A stretch of DNA of 64,000 nucleotides from Acinetobacter sp. A47 (GTDB lineage Bacteria > Pseudomonadota > Gammaproteobacteria > Pseudomonadales > Moraxellaceae), in contig NZ_JSUS01000044.1 of the NCBI RefSeq assembly GCF_000805455.1, positions 1-64,000 of the forward strand, in the 5' to 3' direction. The position numbers were made by a program, and so were the translations under genes. Shown here piece after piece: positions 35,991 to 45,752 of this stretch. Below the pieces are notes generated by a model, which worked only from the letters and a program-made list of their open reading frames with translations, was not told the DNA's origin and searched no databases. Position 1 is the first letter of the stretch, and each line of letters opens with the position of its first letter.

Positions 35991-36384
35991 GCCTGATCTC
36001 CCTTGTTGTGGAGGATTCTAAGTGGATGTCATAAAGCCTGTGTGCGATTTGGCACACAAAAAATGCTTCGCTAATCTTACGATAACTATATCCAAAAAGG
36101 ACATAACAAGTTGTATCAAGCCGTGACGCTAGGGTCATCAATTTGTGGTATACCCGGCCTTGAAGCGCTAAACCCTCAATAAAAATCAGTTTTCCGGTAA
36201 AAATAGAGTCGTTGCTCTCGGGGTGTGATCAAAAATCCAGACCGGGCTTTTGTCCAGTTTAGGTAAAGCAAATTGGTATTTAACCGGACAAATTTGCTAG
36301 AATGGTGGGCTTATTTTGAGTGCGATTTTGAGATTTGGTTATCAAACTGGCATTCGGTTTTCAGCTAAGAAGATAGAGTAATCT
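35991..36384. other. fadB-lpxO divergent intergenic region
   Basis: There is no gene here. It must hold the fadBA promoter (left) and the lpxO promoter (right). A possible lpxO -10 is TAGAAT at 36298-36303, with TTGGTA (36273-36278) upstream at a long 19-base spacing. No clear FadR/PsrA-type palindrome was found by eye. Confidence 0.4.
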
Positions 36385-37299
36385 ATGATTAAGTGGATCA
36401 TATTAGCGATCTTTATCATTTCGGCTTTGTATATTCAGCGCCGCGGTAAAGTAAAGCATTCGTTTTATCGTCAGTTTTTTGACCATTCGACGATTCTCGC
36501 GCCCATCAATTTTTTAATGTACATGTTTTCCAAAGTGCCGAATCAGCCGTACATCGACACCCAGCATTTTAAGGACTTGAAAGTTCTGGATGAAAACTGG
36601 GAAATGATTCGCGATGAAGCCAAGGCCTTATATGACAAAGGTGGCATTAAAGCTTCAAGTAGTTATGATGACCTGGGCTTTAACTCGTTCTTCAAAACCG
36701 GATGGAAACGTTTCTACTTGAAATGGTATGACTCTGCACATCCGTCCGCAGCTGAGCTTTGCCCGAAGACAACCGCACTGTTAAAGACATTGCCAACCAT
36801 TAAAGCCGCCATGTTTACCGAGCTTGCGCCGGACAGCCGTCTGGTGCGCCATCGCGACCCTTATGCCGGTTCATTGCGTTACCATTTGGGCCTGATGACG
36901 CCAAACGATGACCGCTGCTTTATTGATGTGGATGGTGAACGTTACTCTTGGCGAGATGGTGAAAGTGTGGTGTTTGATGAAACCTATATTCATTATGCTG
37001 AAAACAAGACCGACCAAAACCGTATTATCTTCTTTGCCGATGTTGAGCGTCCATTAAAAACCCGCTTTATGGAAAAGTTCAATCACTGGTTTGGCAAGAA
37101 CGTGATGACCGCGGCAAGTTCACCGAATGAAGCAGGTGACCAGACCGGTGGTTTAAACAAGGCCTTTGGTTATATTTACCAGATCCGTATTAAGGCTAAG
37201 GCCCTGAAGAAGTCGAACCGTTCGTTGTACTACTTCCTGAAGTGGTTCATCATGCTAGGTTTGTTCTTCCTGATTTTTATACGACCTTACGTTTTTTAA
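36385..37299 (+). CDS. lpxO: Lipid A hydroxylase LpxO-type (Asp/Asn beta-hydroxylase family)
   Basis: LpxO is an inner-membrane Fe2+/2-oxoglutarate-dependent dioxygenase that 2-hydroxylates acyl chains of lipid A. The 304-aa protein has hydrophobic ends (residues 1-18 and about 284-303) around a catalytic domain of the aspartyl/asparaginyl beta-hydroxylase type. The iron-binding HRDPYAGSLRYHLGL (about 155-169) gives the HxD, with the distal His in FDETYIHYAENKTDQNRII. Start ATG 36385 has AGATAGAG upstream. A terminator follows 14 bases after the stop, so it is monocistronic. Confidence 0.85.
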   Translation: MIKWIILAIFIISALYIQRRGKVKHSFYRQFFDHSTILAPINFLMYMFSKVPNQPYIDTQHFKDLKVLDENWEMIRDEAKALYDKGGIKASSSYDDLGFNSFFKTGWKRFYLKWYDSAHPSAAELCPKTTALLKTLPTIKAAMFTELAPDSRLVRHRDPYAGSLRYHLGLMTPNDDRCFIDVDGERYSWRDGESVVFDETYIHYAENKTDQNRIIFFADVERPLKTRFMEKFNHWFGKNVMTAASSPNEAGDQTGGLNKAFGYIYQIRIKAKALKKSNRSLYYFLKWFIMLGLFFLIFIRPYVF

Positions 37300-37312
37300 G
37301 TGTAAATTATAT

Positions 37313-37336
37313 AAACGCCCGACAGGGCGTTTTTTT
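37313..37336 (+). terminator. lpxO terminator
   Basis: AAACGCCC (37313-37320) and GGGCGTTT (37325-37332) enclose a GACA loop, and four more T follow. Confidence 0.9.
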
Positions 37337-37352
37337 ATAACAAGGAATAATA

Positions 37353-38519
37353 ATGCAACAACTCAATGACCAGCAATTTTTACACTATTTGATTAGTGAC
37401 GCTATTTATCCTCGTTGTGGTCAAGACAATGAACCCCTAAAAGCGCTTTATAGCCAGCACTGGGAACGTGTGAATGAACTGACGGCCCATGCCGACAAGT
37501 TTTTAACACCAGAAGATTTATCCAAATTCTATAAAGTCGTTTTATACCTGAAGTGTTCCATCAAGCTTAAAGCACAAAATTATGCCATTTTTATTGAGGC
37601 TTATCGTGAATATCTGCTCAGCTTCAAGTCAGTGATCAGTGTTTATGATGTCATGGAACCTTTATTCCTGTATGGATTTGATCATTTTAATCCGCTTGCC
37701 CAAGGCAACACTTTTGCACAATATGAAAAATTAAAAAAATTATATACCCGGATTGAGCGCTATAGCTCGATTCGTGGTCATTTGAAAAAAATGGATTTTT
37801 TTAAGGAACAGCAGGCATTTGCCGAATATGCCTTGCAATGTTTAGAGCACATGAGCCAGTACGCGTTTTACTGTGAAGATAACCAGTTGGCCTTAGGCTT
37901 AAACATTCGGGCCATGGCCTTGCTGGCTTTGTTTAATCCGGCGTATCAGATAATGTTTTTAAAGAAATTTTTACAGCATCAATATGCCGTTTTTGGTCCT
38001 GAAAACTTGCGCATTTTCTGCCTGTACTGTGAACAGATGCTGGAACAATATGGAGATGAAATTTTTACCTCCGAGGCCCGTGCTTATGCCGATCAATTGA
38101 TCGGACTGGAAAATGCCAGACGCCGGGCAAGTGACAGCTTTATCTGGAAAACAGAACTGGGTTTGGATTTACCGTTAAAAGACTGGGCGGTTAGTATCTG
38201 GATCGATCTTCTGCATGACCATGGCTATGCTTTGCTGGAATTGCAGGATGACAGTGAGTTTAACTGGCATGTCAAATTAATTGTTCGCCCATACAATCAA
38301 TCTTATTCTCAACACTCCTGTCATGATCATTATAGCAACGACTTGCAGATGCCTGCCTTTACCGAATATACGGTGAGCAGATTTCCTGAGTGGTTAAAAC
38401 ACCTGAATCCCGAATACCAGTTTGATTGGGACAGTATAAAAATCAGGGGATTAAAAAAGAGAACTGACAAACACAAAGTGATGCAATGGTTGCGATTACC
38501 ATTTCAGCATGAAATTTGA
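37353..38519 (+). CDS. Uncharacterised 388-aa protein
   Basis: I do not recognise this protein. It has no signal peptide or membrane segment and is strongly helical, rich in Leu, Tyr and Phe (for example HLKKMDFFKEQQAFAEYALQ), like a TPR- or HAT-type solenoid. The C-terminal third (about 270-388) is more beta-like, with KLIVRPYNQSYSQHSCHDHY. Start ATG 37353 has AAGGAA upstream. The short spacer after lpxO includes the lpxO terminator, so a separate promoter or read-through would be needed. It is followed by uvrC after 70 bases. Confidence 0.65.
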   Translation: MQQLNDQQFLHYLISDAIYPRCGQDNEPLKALYSQHWERVNELTAHADKFLTPEDLSKFYKVVLYLKCSIKLKAQNYAIFIEAYREYLLSFKSVISVYDVMEPLFLYGFDHFNPLAQGNTFAQYEKLKKLYTRIERYSSIRGHLKKMDFFKEQQAFAEYALQCLEHMSQYAFYCEDNQLALGLNIRAMALLALFNPAYQIMFLKKFLQHQYAVFGPENLRIFCLYCEQMLEQYGDEIFTSEARAYADQLIGLENARRRASDSFIWKTELGLDLPLKDWAVSIWIDLLHDHGYALLELQDDSEFNWHVKLIVRPYNQSYSQHSCHDHYSNDLQMPAFTEYTVSRFPEWLKHLNPEYQFDWDSIKIRGLKKRTDKHKVMQWLRLPFQHEI

Positions 38520-38589
38520 CGGATCAGCACTTGAAAAGCGGTAACTGCGCCAACATCATCAAGATAATACTGATGATTAAAGCTGACTA

Positions 38590-40389
38590 GTGAACCCAAA
38601 CGCTCGAGAACATATCGAAAAAATATTGGCCCATATGACCCAATTGCCCGGTGTTTATAAAATGCTGGGGAAAGACGGCGAACTGCTATATGTGGGCAAA
38701 GCCAAAAACCTGAAAAACCGTGTCTCGAGCTATTTTGCCAAAACCATTGAACATCCGAAAACACAGGCTCTGGTGGCCCGTATTTATGATATTGAATCGC
38801 TGGTGGTACGTTCGGAAACAGAAGCGCTATTGCTCGAACAGAACCTGATCAAGCTGCATCGCCCGCCGTACAATATCATGTTGCGCGATGACAAATCCTA
38901 TGTCTATATCTTTGTTTCTGCCGACAAACCCTATCCGCGAATCGCCAGTGGGCGAGGCAAGGGCAAGCACCAGATTGGCAAGTTTTTCGGGCCTTATCCC
39001 AGTGCCTATAGTGCCCGAGATACCTTACTGGTTTTACAAAAATTATTTAATGTACGGCAGTGCGAAAACAGCTATTTTTCCCAGCGCAAGCGCCCATGTC
39101 TGCAATACCAGATCAAGCGCTGTACCGCGCCATGTGTCGGTCTGATTAGCCCTGAAGACTATAAAGAGGACGTCGATAACTCGATCCGCTTCCTGCAAGG
39201 CGATACCAAAGAGCTGAATCAGGAGCTGATCAGTAAAATGGAGCAGGCGGCAGAAGCACTGGAATTTGAAAAAGCCGTGTTCTATCGCGATCGTCTGGGC
39301 TTGTTGCGTGAAGTTCAGGCCCAGCAGGCGGTGTTTAAAATTAAGGGCGAGGCCGATATTCTGGCGATTGCCTATCAGGCCGGGGTGACCTGTGTACAGA
39401 TCATGCATGTACGCAATGGCCGTATGCTAGGGGGTAAAAGCTATTTTCCCGATATGCTCGGTGATGATCTGGGGCAGATGCTGAGTGATTTTATCGCAAA
39501 CTTCTACTTTCAGGTGGCAGATGAAGTGCCTGCCGAACTGATTGTGAATATTGAGGTCCCTGACAAGGTACAACTGGAGGACGCCTTACAGCAAAGCTTT
39601 CATAAAAAAGTCCAGATCAAGCATAAAGTGCGTGAAACCCGGGCGGAATGGCTCGAACTGGCGCAAATGAATGTACAGCATGCCATTAAAGGCAAGTTGA
39701 GTAATCATCTGGAACTCAATGAGCGTTTCCATCAGCTGGAACAGGTGGTTGGCCGTCCGATTGACCGGATTGAATGTTTTGATATCAGTCATACCATGGG
39801 CGAAGCACCGATTGCGTCGTGTGTGGTTTTTGATCAGGGCGGTGCCAGAAAACGGGATTATCGCCAGTTCGCGATTCAGGATATTACCGGTGGCGATGAC
39901 TATGCAGCCATGCGTCAGGCGCTGATCCGCCGTTATAAAAAGAATATGCTGCCCGACCTGCTGTTGATTGACGGGGGCAAAGGGCAGTTGCATATGGCGA
40001 TGGAAGTGATGCAGGAGCTGCAACTGGATGCCTTCATGATCGGGGTGTCTAAAGGAGAAGGGCGTAAGCCCGGGCTGGAAACCTTACATTTTACCGATGG
40101 CACCAAGATTCAGTTGCCGGAAGATCATAAAGCCTTGCATCTGATCCAGCAGGTGCGTGATGAAGCGCACCGTTTTGCCATTACCAAGCATCGGGCCAAA
40201 CGTGACAAGCGCCGAAGCAGTTCAGTACTGGAAGCGATACCGGGTCTGGGGCCGAAACGTAGACGTGATCTGCTCACCCATTTTGGCGGTATCCAGGGTG
40301 TATTAAAAGCCTCTGAAAAAGAGCTGATGCTGGTGCCTGGTCTGGGTGAAGTCATGGCAAGAACCATTTATAAAATCTTGCATGAATAA
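38590..40389 (+). CDS. uvrC: UvrABC excinuclease subunit C
   Basis: UvrC makes the two incisions of nucleotide-excision repair. The 599-aa product starts at GTG 38590 ([16 protein letters not shown]). The N-terminal GIY-YIG nuclease (about 17-95) has [20 protein letters not shown]. The UVR motif that binds UvrB is [19 protein letters not shown] near residue 218. The RNase H-like C-terminal nuclease begins with [12 protein letters not shown] (about 394-405). Two helix-hairpin-helix repeats end the protein ([22 protein letters not shown]). The ribosome site is weak. Confidence 0.97.
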   Translation: MNPNAREHIEKILAHMTQLPGVYKMLGKDGELLYVGKAKNLKNRVSSYFAKTIEHPKTQALVARIYDIESLVVRSETEALLLEQNLIKLHRPPYNIMLRDDKSYVYIFVSADKPYPRIASGRGKGKHQIGKFFGPYPSAYSARDTLLVLQKLFNVRQCENSYFSQRKRPCLQYQIKRCTAPCVGLISPEDYKEDVDNSIRFLQGDTKELNQELISKMEQAAEALEFEKAVFYRDRLGLLREVQAQQAVFKIKGEADILAIAYQAGVTCVQIMHVRNGRMLGGKSYFPDMLGDDLGQMLSDFIANFYFQVADEVPAELIVNIEVPDKVQLEDALQQSFHKKVQIKHKVRETRAEWLELAQMNVQHAIKGKLSNHLELNERFHQLEQVVGRPIDRIECFDISHTMGEAPIASCVVFDQGGARKRDYRQFAIQDITGGDDYAAMRQALIRRYKKNMLPDLLLIDGGKGQLHMAMEVMQELQLDAFMIGVSKGEGRKPGLETLHFTDGTKIQLPEDHKALHLIQQVRDEAHRFAITKHRAKRDKRRSSSVLEAIPGLGPKRRRDLLTHFGGIQGVLKASEKELMLVPGLGEVMARTIYKILHE

Positions 40390-40490
40390 CCGGCTGGATT
40401 GACCCAATCTGCCAGAGCGATCGGCCGCAATGATCATTCACAAATGCGCAAAAACCATCAAAGATAGGTGGTTTGGATCATAAGGAAAAC

Positions 40491-41291
40491 ATGATGTCAT
40501 TGCTGCCACTTTATCAGCAGGTTGAACAACAAGAATGGATTGATATTCCCTCAGGCTGGCTGCAAGGCCGGACCGTATTTGGCGGTCTGGTTGCGGGTGT
40601 CCTGATCCAGAAAGCTTTAACTGTGGTTCAGGATGCCACCCGACAGTTGCTCAGCTGTAATATTACCTTTGTGGGGCCAGTACAGCAGGGACAGGCTAGA
40701 ATGACTGCCGAAGTACTACGGCAAGGCAAGTCTGTCACCACGCTGGAAGTAAGACTGTGGCAAAACGGGGCGGTGCAGAGTATTCTGGTCGCCAGCTTCG
40801 GTTCACCGCGTGACTCCCGCATTCATGTCAGAAACTTGCCGCAGGTGCCTGATTATCCGGAACCGGAACAGCTTGATAAAACCATTTATATTGAAGGCTT
40901 AATGCCTGAATGCCTGCAGCATTTTGAACTGTGCTGGGCTGAAGGCAGCTATCCGGTCGCAGGCAGTAAGGAGGCCGATTTTGGGGGATGGGGCCGTTTT
41001 GCTCCGGATCGGCATCACAACCGTGTCATGCAACTGCCAGACCTGTGTGCATTAATGGATGTCTGGCCTCCCGGGGTACTCCCGATGTTCAAAACACCGG
41101 CGCCGGCAAGTTCCTTGAACTGGCAGATTACCTATTTAAACCCGGTGACTGGACAGGTTCAGGACTGGTTTAAGTATAAAGTTGTGACGGAGTATGCAGA
41201 ACATGGATATTCAACCGAATATGCCTATCTCTGGGATCATGACAACCGTTTAATTGCGGTGCTTAGACAAACGGTTGCCGTTTTTGCCTAG
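40491..41291 (+). CDS. Acyl-CoA thioesterase-like protein (double hotdog)
   Basis: A 266-aa protein of the TesB-like thioesterase superfamily. The first hotdog has GRTVFGGLVAGVLIQKAL (central helix), then NITFVGPVQQGQARMTAEVL and SVTTLEVRLWQNG strands. The second lies in the C-terminal half, with LNWQITYLNPV and YSTEYAYLWDHDNRLIAVLR. It probably hydrolyses acyl-CoA in the cytosol, though the substrate is unknown. The start is ATG 40491 after AAGGAAAAC. The in-frame TTG at 40473 adds six residues without a ribosome site. Confidence 0.8.
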   Translation: MMSLLPLYQQVEQQEWIDIPSGWLQGRTVFGGLVAGVLIQKALTVVQDATRQLLSCNITFVGPVQQGQARMTAEVLRQGKSVTTLEVRLWQNGAVQSILVASFGSPRDSRIHVRNLPQVPDYPEPEQLDKTIYIEGLMPECLQHFELCWAEGSYPVAGSKEADFGGWGRFAPDRHHNRVMQLPDLCALMDVWPPGVLPMFKTPAPASSLNWQITYLNPVTGQVQDWFKYKVVTEYAEHGYSTEYAYLWDHDNRLIAVLRQTVAVFA

Positions 41292-41394
41292 TCGACACTG
41301 CGGTGCATTTCGTATAAAGTTGCTTACACATGGATCATCTCAGCACATCCTTTGTGCGACATGCATATTTGATGCGAACAACATGGCGGTGTTT

Positions 41395-41982
41395 ATGAGT
41401 ACAGGGCAAATCCTGAACATTCCCAATATTTTAACTTTGGCACGTATCGCCCTAATTCCTGTATTTCTGGCCATCGCTTATTGGCCACCAGCAATTGGGA
41501 TCGCCGAGCATCATGGGGGAATGATGCGTCATATCGTCCTGACCGCAATTTTTGTGCTTGCGGCGGTGACCGACTGGTTTGATGGCTATCTGGCACGAAC
41601 CTTGAACCAGACCTCTGCCTTTGGACGTTTTCTCGATCCGGTTGCAGACAAGTTAATGGTTGCAGCGGCCTTGATTGTACTGGTGCAATGGCAACCGACC
41701 ATTTCTATGGCTTTTGCAGCAATTGTAATCATTTCGCGTGAAATTACGGTCTCTGCGTTACGTGAGTGGATGGCAGAACTGGGCGCGCGTACCAGTGTGG
41801 CAGTATCGACTGTCGGCAAATATAAAACAGCCTTTCAAATGATTGCGATCAGTGTATTCCTGCTGAACTGGAAACCTCTGGAAATCTGGGCCTATGCCTT
41901 GCTGTATGCGGCGGTGATTTTAACCTTATGGTCGATGTTTATTTACATGAAAGCGGCCTGGCCGTATTTAAAACAGCCCTAA
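41395..41982 (+). CDS. pgsA: CDP-diacylglycerol-glycerol-3-phosphate 3-phosphatidyltransferase
   Basis: PgsA makes phosphatidylglycerol phosphate, the first committed step to phosphatidylglycerol and cardiolipin, in the inner membrane. The 195-aa protein starts MSTGQILNIPNILTLARI. It has the CDP-alcohol phosphotransferase motif DGYLARTLNQTSAFGRFLD followed by PVADK (D-G-x2-A-R-x8-G-x3-D-x3-D). About five membrane helices are visible. It is slightly longer than E. coli PgsA (182 aa) because of a His/Met-rich loop AEHHGGMMRH near residue 40. An in-frame ATG at 41383 is an alternative start. Confidence 0.93.
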   Translation: MSTGQILNIPNILTLARIALIPVFLAIAYWPPAIGIAEHHGGMMRHIVLTAIFVLAAVTDWFDGYLARTLNQTSAFGRFLDPVADKLMVAAALIVLVQWQPTISMAFAAIVIISREITVSALREWMAELGARTSVAVSTVGKYKTAFQMIAISVFLLNWKPLEIWAYALLYAAVILTLWSMFIYMKAAWPYLKQP

Positions 41983-41997
41983 GCATGAGTTAAATAC

Positions 41998-42026
41998 AAA
42001 AAGCCTTCCTTCAGGAAGGCTTTTTT
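41998..42026 (+). terminator. pgsA terminator
   Basis: AAGCCTTCCT (42001-42010) and AGGAAGGCTT (42013-42022) form a perfect 10-bp stem with A before and T after, so it can act in both directions. Confidence 0.95.
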
Positions 42027-42190
42027 ATGGGATAAAACCTGATGGCAAGAAAAAAGCCCATAACAACGATGAGCTTAGTTCTCTGAGGAAAGTCATGCTC
42101 TTTTGGGAGAGTATGCTGAAGAACATAATCATCATATGAGAATCTGACCGCATTTACAACAGTGAAAAATGTAAAACTTTTTAAATATTC

Positions 42191-42970
42191 TCAAATGGGT
42201 GAATTCTGGTTTTCTGAAAGGGTGGCGAACTTGTGTTCGATTTGTGAGGCATTACTCTGCAAGATTTCAATCAGTTTCTGAATGTTGAGGAAATCAAACC
42301 GGTTTTTGGAGGCCACCAGGGTGAGGGCAATCGGGGCTTCCTTGGTGGAAAAACGGATCGGTACCGAAAGACCACACACCATCGGGTCAATTTCCCCCTG
42401 CGATAAATAGAAGCCCTGTTTCTTGATCTTGCGCATCTGTTGCATAAATTCATCTGCATTATTGGCAAATCCGACCTGTGCCAGTTCCTGCGGAAACTGC
42501 TGATAATAGGCCTGAATCCGCTGCTTGGTTAAATGGGCAATGACAATTTTAGGCGAGGCGCCCACATAAACCGGGCGTGGACAACCACGACCATAAGAGA
42601 TCAGTTCGGCTTCCTTGAAGGTTTCATGATGCAGGTCGATACAGTAATCATGATTTAGATAGGTCAGCAGGCAGCACAGCTCGGTACGTTCCACGATATC
42701 CCGCATAAACGGAATACTGATCTGGATCAGGGGATCGGTACTGTGCGAGATATAGTCTAGCACCGCAATTTTTGAGCCCAAGGTATAGTCGCCGGAGGTG
42801 CCGCTGATGCGCTTGAGAATATCGGCTGAAACCAGTTCTTTCAGATAACGATAAGCAGTCGGTTTGGAGAGACCCAGTTCATCACAAATGATATCGACAT
42901 TGATAATCGGACGTGAAACTGAAAATAAATCCAGCACGGTGAGAATTTTACCAAAACTCGAAATTGCCAT
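42191..42970 (-). CDS. IclR-family transcriptional regulator
   Basis: A 259-aa regulator. The N-terminal winged helix-turn-helix (about 8-70) includes DIICDELGLSKPTAYRYLKEL. The C-terminal IclR effector-binding domain has YGRGCPRPVYVGASPKIVIAHL and GEIDPMVCGLSVPIRF. Such proteins sense small aromatic or organic acids. The start is ATG 42970 (MAISSFGKI), with AAGGAG unusually far upstream (13 bases). It is transcribed away from an aromatic-acid-type efflux operon, so it probably controls that operon. An upstream in-frame extension lacks conserved residues. Confidence 0.88.
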   Translation of the reverse strand: MAISSFGKILTVLDLFSVSRPIINVDIICDELGLSKPTAYRYLKELVSADILKRISGTSGDYTLGSKIAVLDYISHSTDPLIQISIPFMRDIVERTELCCLLTYLNHDYCIDLHHETFKEAELISYGRGCPRPVYVGASPKIVIAHLTKQRIQAYYQQFPQELAQVGFANNADEFMQQMRKIKKQGFYLSQGEIDPMVCGLSVPIRFSTKEAPIALTLVASKNRFDFLNIQKLIEILQSNASQIEHKFATLSENQNSPI

Positions 42971-43397
42971 GATGCGTTGTCTACTCCTTAAAAAATAACG
43001 TGAAAAACGAACTGTCATTGCTTTATAACAGAAAAGGTTTAGGTCGTGCACGGGATTTTATATTTGCTGGTTCCGCAACGGGAAAGAGCGGTTGATATTG
43101 AGAAAACCTTAAAATATTAAGCGTATTATTTTAGTTTAAAATTAAAAATTATCAAATCGTGATAATTTATGTTGACTAATTTGCTCTGTTTTGAAAAAAT
43201 TGGCAACGCAATGTCTTATTCGGATAATTATTTTTAGGACACTCTTCCTGAAAATACCGGCATTGTGTATCACTCCCAATATCCAGTTTTACTCATTTTT
43301 GATGCTGCTGATCTGAATTTATCAGATCAGTCAGGACAAGCTGTCGCATTTTTAATGATGGATGAGTAACCGACTGAATCTGACCTGAGACGCGTTC
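42971..43397. other. Divergent intergenic region, IclR gene / FUSC efflux operon
   Basis: 427 bases without a gene, AT-rich in the middle. It holds a perfect 9-bp inverted repeat and must carry both divergent promoters. A TTGACT (43172-43177) lies next to the repeat, but no good -10 follows at the proper spacing. Confidence 0.5.
43146..43168. promoter_or_regulatory. Candidate operator of the IclR-type regulator
   Basis: AAATTATCA (43146-43154) and TGATAATTT (43160-43168) form a perfect inverted repeat with a 5-base spacer, between the regulator gene and the efflux operon it faces. A size of about 20 bases is typical for IclR-family operators. A TTGACT follows within 4 bases, so a bound protein would cover a promoter there. 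Confidence 0.45.
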
Positions 43398-45491
43398 ATG
43401 CTATTTAAACAGTTGTTGGCTTTTAGACCGAGCCGACTTGACATCATCTTTGCGTGCAAAACATTTGTAGCAGGTATGCTGGCATTGTTTATTTCGTTTG
43501 AACTGGACCTGATTAACCCGATGTGGTCAATCGGTACAGTCTTGATTATTGCCAATCCTTATTCGGGCATGGTGTCTTCCAAATGTGTTTACCGGCTGGT
43601 GGGCACCGTTGCAGGGGCCATTATTGCCTTGTTGCTGACCCCGCATTTTATTAACACGCCGTGGCTGTTTACCGTCGTCTTGTCCCTGTGGGTCGGCTTT
43701 GCCCTTTATGTGTCGTTACTTGACCGTACACCACGCAGCTATGTTTTCATGCTGGCAGGCTATTCCACCGCCATGATCGTGTATAACGCCATTACCTATA
43801 TCGATAGCTACAATATTTTTGATATTGCCCTGGCACGGGTGCTGGAAATTTCCATCGGGGTCATTGCCACGGCTGTGGTCTCGGCGACCTTTTTTCCTGT
43901 CCATGTCGGCGCCATGATCAAGCAACGTGTCAATAAAACCCTGAATGATCTGGAAAGTACCTTTGAACGCCTGATTACGGTACAGAAAGAACCGGAAAAC
44001 TATACCCGGGTTTTATCGGTCATTACCCGTGATGCTTCCGATATCCATGCCTTGGCCGTGCATCTGGCCTATGAGAAAGGTGAGTTAAATGGCATGACCA
44101 AACCGTTGCAGGAAATGCTGCATCAGGTCTCTCTGGTGGTGGCCAATCTGGTGGCATTATCGCAACGGGTCAAGCAACTGCAACACATGCAGCTGGCAAA
44201 CCTGACCCCGCATCTGGAAGGGATTCGTGGCGATACTGTGACTTTTTTAAAGCAGGAACGGGTGTTAACTCCGGCAGATTTACAGACCCTGCCTGCCGGT
44301 TTTGAACAGGATTTTGCCGAGCTGATTGCGATTGCAACGCCGGAACAGCAAATTGTACTGGCTGCCCTGAAAATGGACGTGCGCCATTTTATCGCCAATA
44401 TTCTGGCGGTTAAGCTGATCTGGCAACAGATCCAGCAGGGCAAAAAAGACATTCCGGCTGAAATCACTTCCATAACCACCAAATATCCGAGCCTGCACCG
44501 TGATCATGGCATTGCCATCCGCGGCGGTATCAGTGCCGTGCTGATTACCTTTATCGTGACCGGCGCCTGGATTTTGTCGGGCTGGAAAGCGGGCTTCATG
44601 ATGGCGCAGATGGGAGCCATTACGGCCTGTATCCTGACCGCGCTGGATAACCCGGTTCCCGTCTTACGGATCTTTATCTGGGGCAGTATTGTTTCGGCCG
44701 GACTGGTATTTTTATACGCCTTTGGCATCTTCCCGCATGTGACTCATTTCTGGCAACTGGCACTGGTTCTGTTTCCTGTGTTTCTGGTGGCGGTGACCAT
44801 GATGGCCAACCAGATGCTGATGCCGATCGGCATGGTGCTGGGTATCAATACCATGATGGGCCTGAATCTGCATAATCAGTACAGCATGGATGCGGTGTCG
44901 TATCTGGACAGCTCGTTTGCGATGGTTCTCGGGGTGATGGTGTCGCTGATTGTGATTGATCTGGTACGTGCGGTTTCACCGGATACCAGTGCGACCCGGA
45001 TTTTGACTTTACATTATCAGGCAATGCGGCAGGCATTAAACCTGTCTTATGGCAGTGACTTCAAGATTCATCTGCGCAGCATGCTGGATCGTGTCGGGGT
45101 ATTGAATACCAAGATGGTACAAAATCCGGAAATTAAAACAGCGATTCAAAATGCACTGGTTGAAAGTAGCTCGATTGTGGATCTGGTGCGCCTGCAAGAG
45201 ATCAGCCAGAAATTACCGCAACAGCCTGAACTGCAACAGCAGCTAGGCCGGTTGCAGCAACAGCTGGCAGGGTATTTCCAGCAGCAAGAGAAACAACGCT
45301 CCATCCATCATTTTCCGGCAGAAATCGTGCAGCAGATTCAAACTTTGCAGCAGTTTGCCCCACAGGTTGAAGATCTTCAGCTCAGACAACGGCTGCTGAT
45401 TTCGTTAAACAATATTCGTGAAAGCATTGGACATATTTCTATAGAACAGCGCCATTCAGACATGTATGGCTTAGGTGTATCTCATGGGTGA
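43398..45491 (+). CDS. FUSC-family efflux protein (AaeB-like)
   Basis: A 697-aa inner-membrane protein of the FUSC / aromatic-acid exporter (AaeB) family. It has two hydrophobic clusters (about 20-175 and 365-520), each with about six helices, and two cytoplasmic helical regions. The N-terminus has DIIFACKTFVAGMLALFISF and MWSIGTVLIIANPYSGMVSS. The second half repeats this pattern with AIRGGISAVLITFIVTGAWI, as usual for FUSC proteins. With the two downstream genes it forms an AaeB-AaeX-AaeA-type pump that expels aromatic carboxylic acids. The substrate is inferred. Confidence 0.88.
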   Translation: MLFKQLLAFRPSRLDIIFACKTFVAGMLALFISFELDLINPMWSIGTVLIIANPYSGMVSSKCVYRLVGTVAGAIIALLLTPHFINTPWLFTVVLSLWVGFALYVSLLDRTPRSYVFMLAGYSTAMIVYNAITYIDSYNIFDIALARVLEISIGVIATAVVSATFFPVHVGAMIKQRVNKTLNDLESTFERLITVQKEPENYTRVLSVITRDASDIHALAVHLAYEKGELNGMTKPLQEMLHQVSLVVANLVALSQRVKQLQHMQLANLTPHLEGIRGDTVTFLKQERVLTPADLQTLPAGFEQDFAELIAIATPEQQIVLAALKMDVRHFIANILAVKLIWQQIQQGKKDIPAEITSITTKYPSLHRDHGIAIRGGISAVLITFIVTGAWILSGWKAGFMMAQMGAITACILTALDNPVPVLRIFIWGSIVSAGLVFLYAFGIFPHVTHFWQLALVLFPVFLVAVTMMANQMLMPIGMVLGINTMMGLNLHNQYSMDAVSYLDSSFAMVLGVMVSLIVIDLVRAVSPDTSATRILTLHYQAMRQALNLSYGSDFKIHLRSMLDRVGVLNTKMVQNPEIKTAIQNALVESSSIVDLVRLQEISQKLPQQPELQQQLGRLQQQLAGYFQQQEKQRSIHHFPAEIVQQIQTLQQFAPQVEDLQLRQRLLISLNNIRESIGHISIEQRHSDMYGLGVSHG

Positions 45492-45690
45492 ACTTAATCT
45501 TTATGGCATTTACATTCCCGTCCTTCTGGTACAGGCCATCATTGCCTATGTGCTGTTCAAGCTGGCAGGCCCCTGGCTGGATCGTCTGGGCAGCAAAGGC
45601 TGGATAGCCCTGCCGAGTATTTTCAACCTGTGTTTTTACTTGGGCCTGCTGCTGCTGGTGCACTGGCTGTTTGTCTGGTTGTGGGCTTAA
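45484..45690 (+). CDS. DUF1656 small membrane protein (AaeX-like)
   Basis: A 68-aa protein with two membrane helices (about 8-28 and 43-66). It starts MGELNLYGIYIPVLLVQAII, the DUF1656 signature with its conserved E-x-x-x-x-G-x-Y/P pattern. ATG 45484 overlaps the end of the FUSC gene by 8 bases, and the membrane-fusion gene follows, the standard place of AaeX. Its role in the pump is unknown, and the family is always found in this context. Confidence 0.88.
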   Translation: MGELNLYGIYIPVLLVQAIIAYVLFKLAGPWLDRLGSKGWIALPSIFNLCFYLGLLLLVHWLFVWLWA

Positions 45691-45752
45691 CCGTTGTGGC
45701 GACGTTCCGATGAAATTTAATGATTTAAAGAGAAATGGTAAAGGTAATAAAC

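Noticed and set aside
35659..36021. 120-aa plus-strand open frame within fadB
   Set aside because: It is antisense to the conserved crotonase domain of fadB and has no ribosome site or motif.
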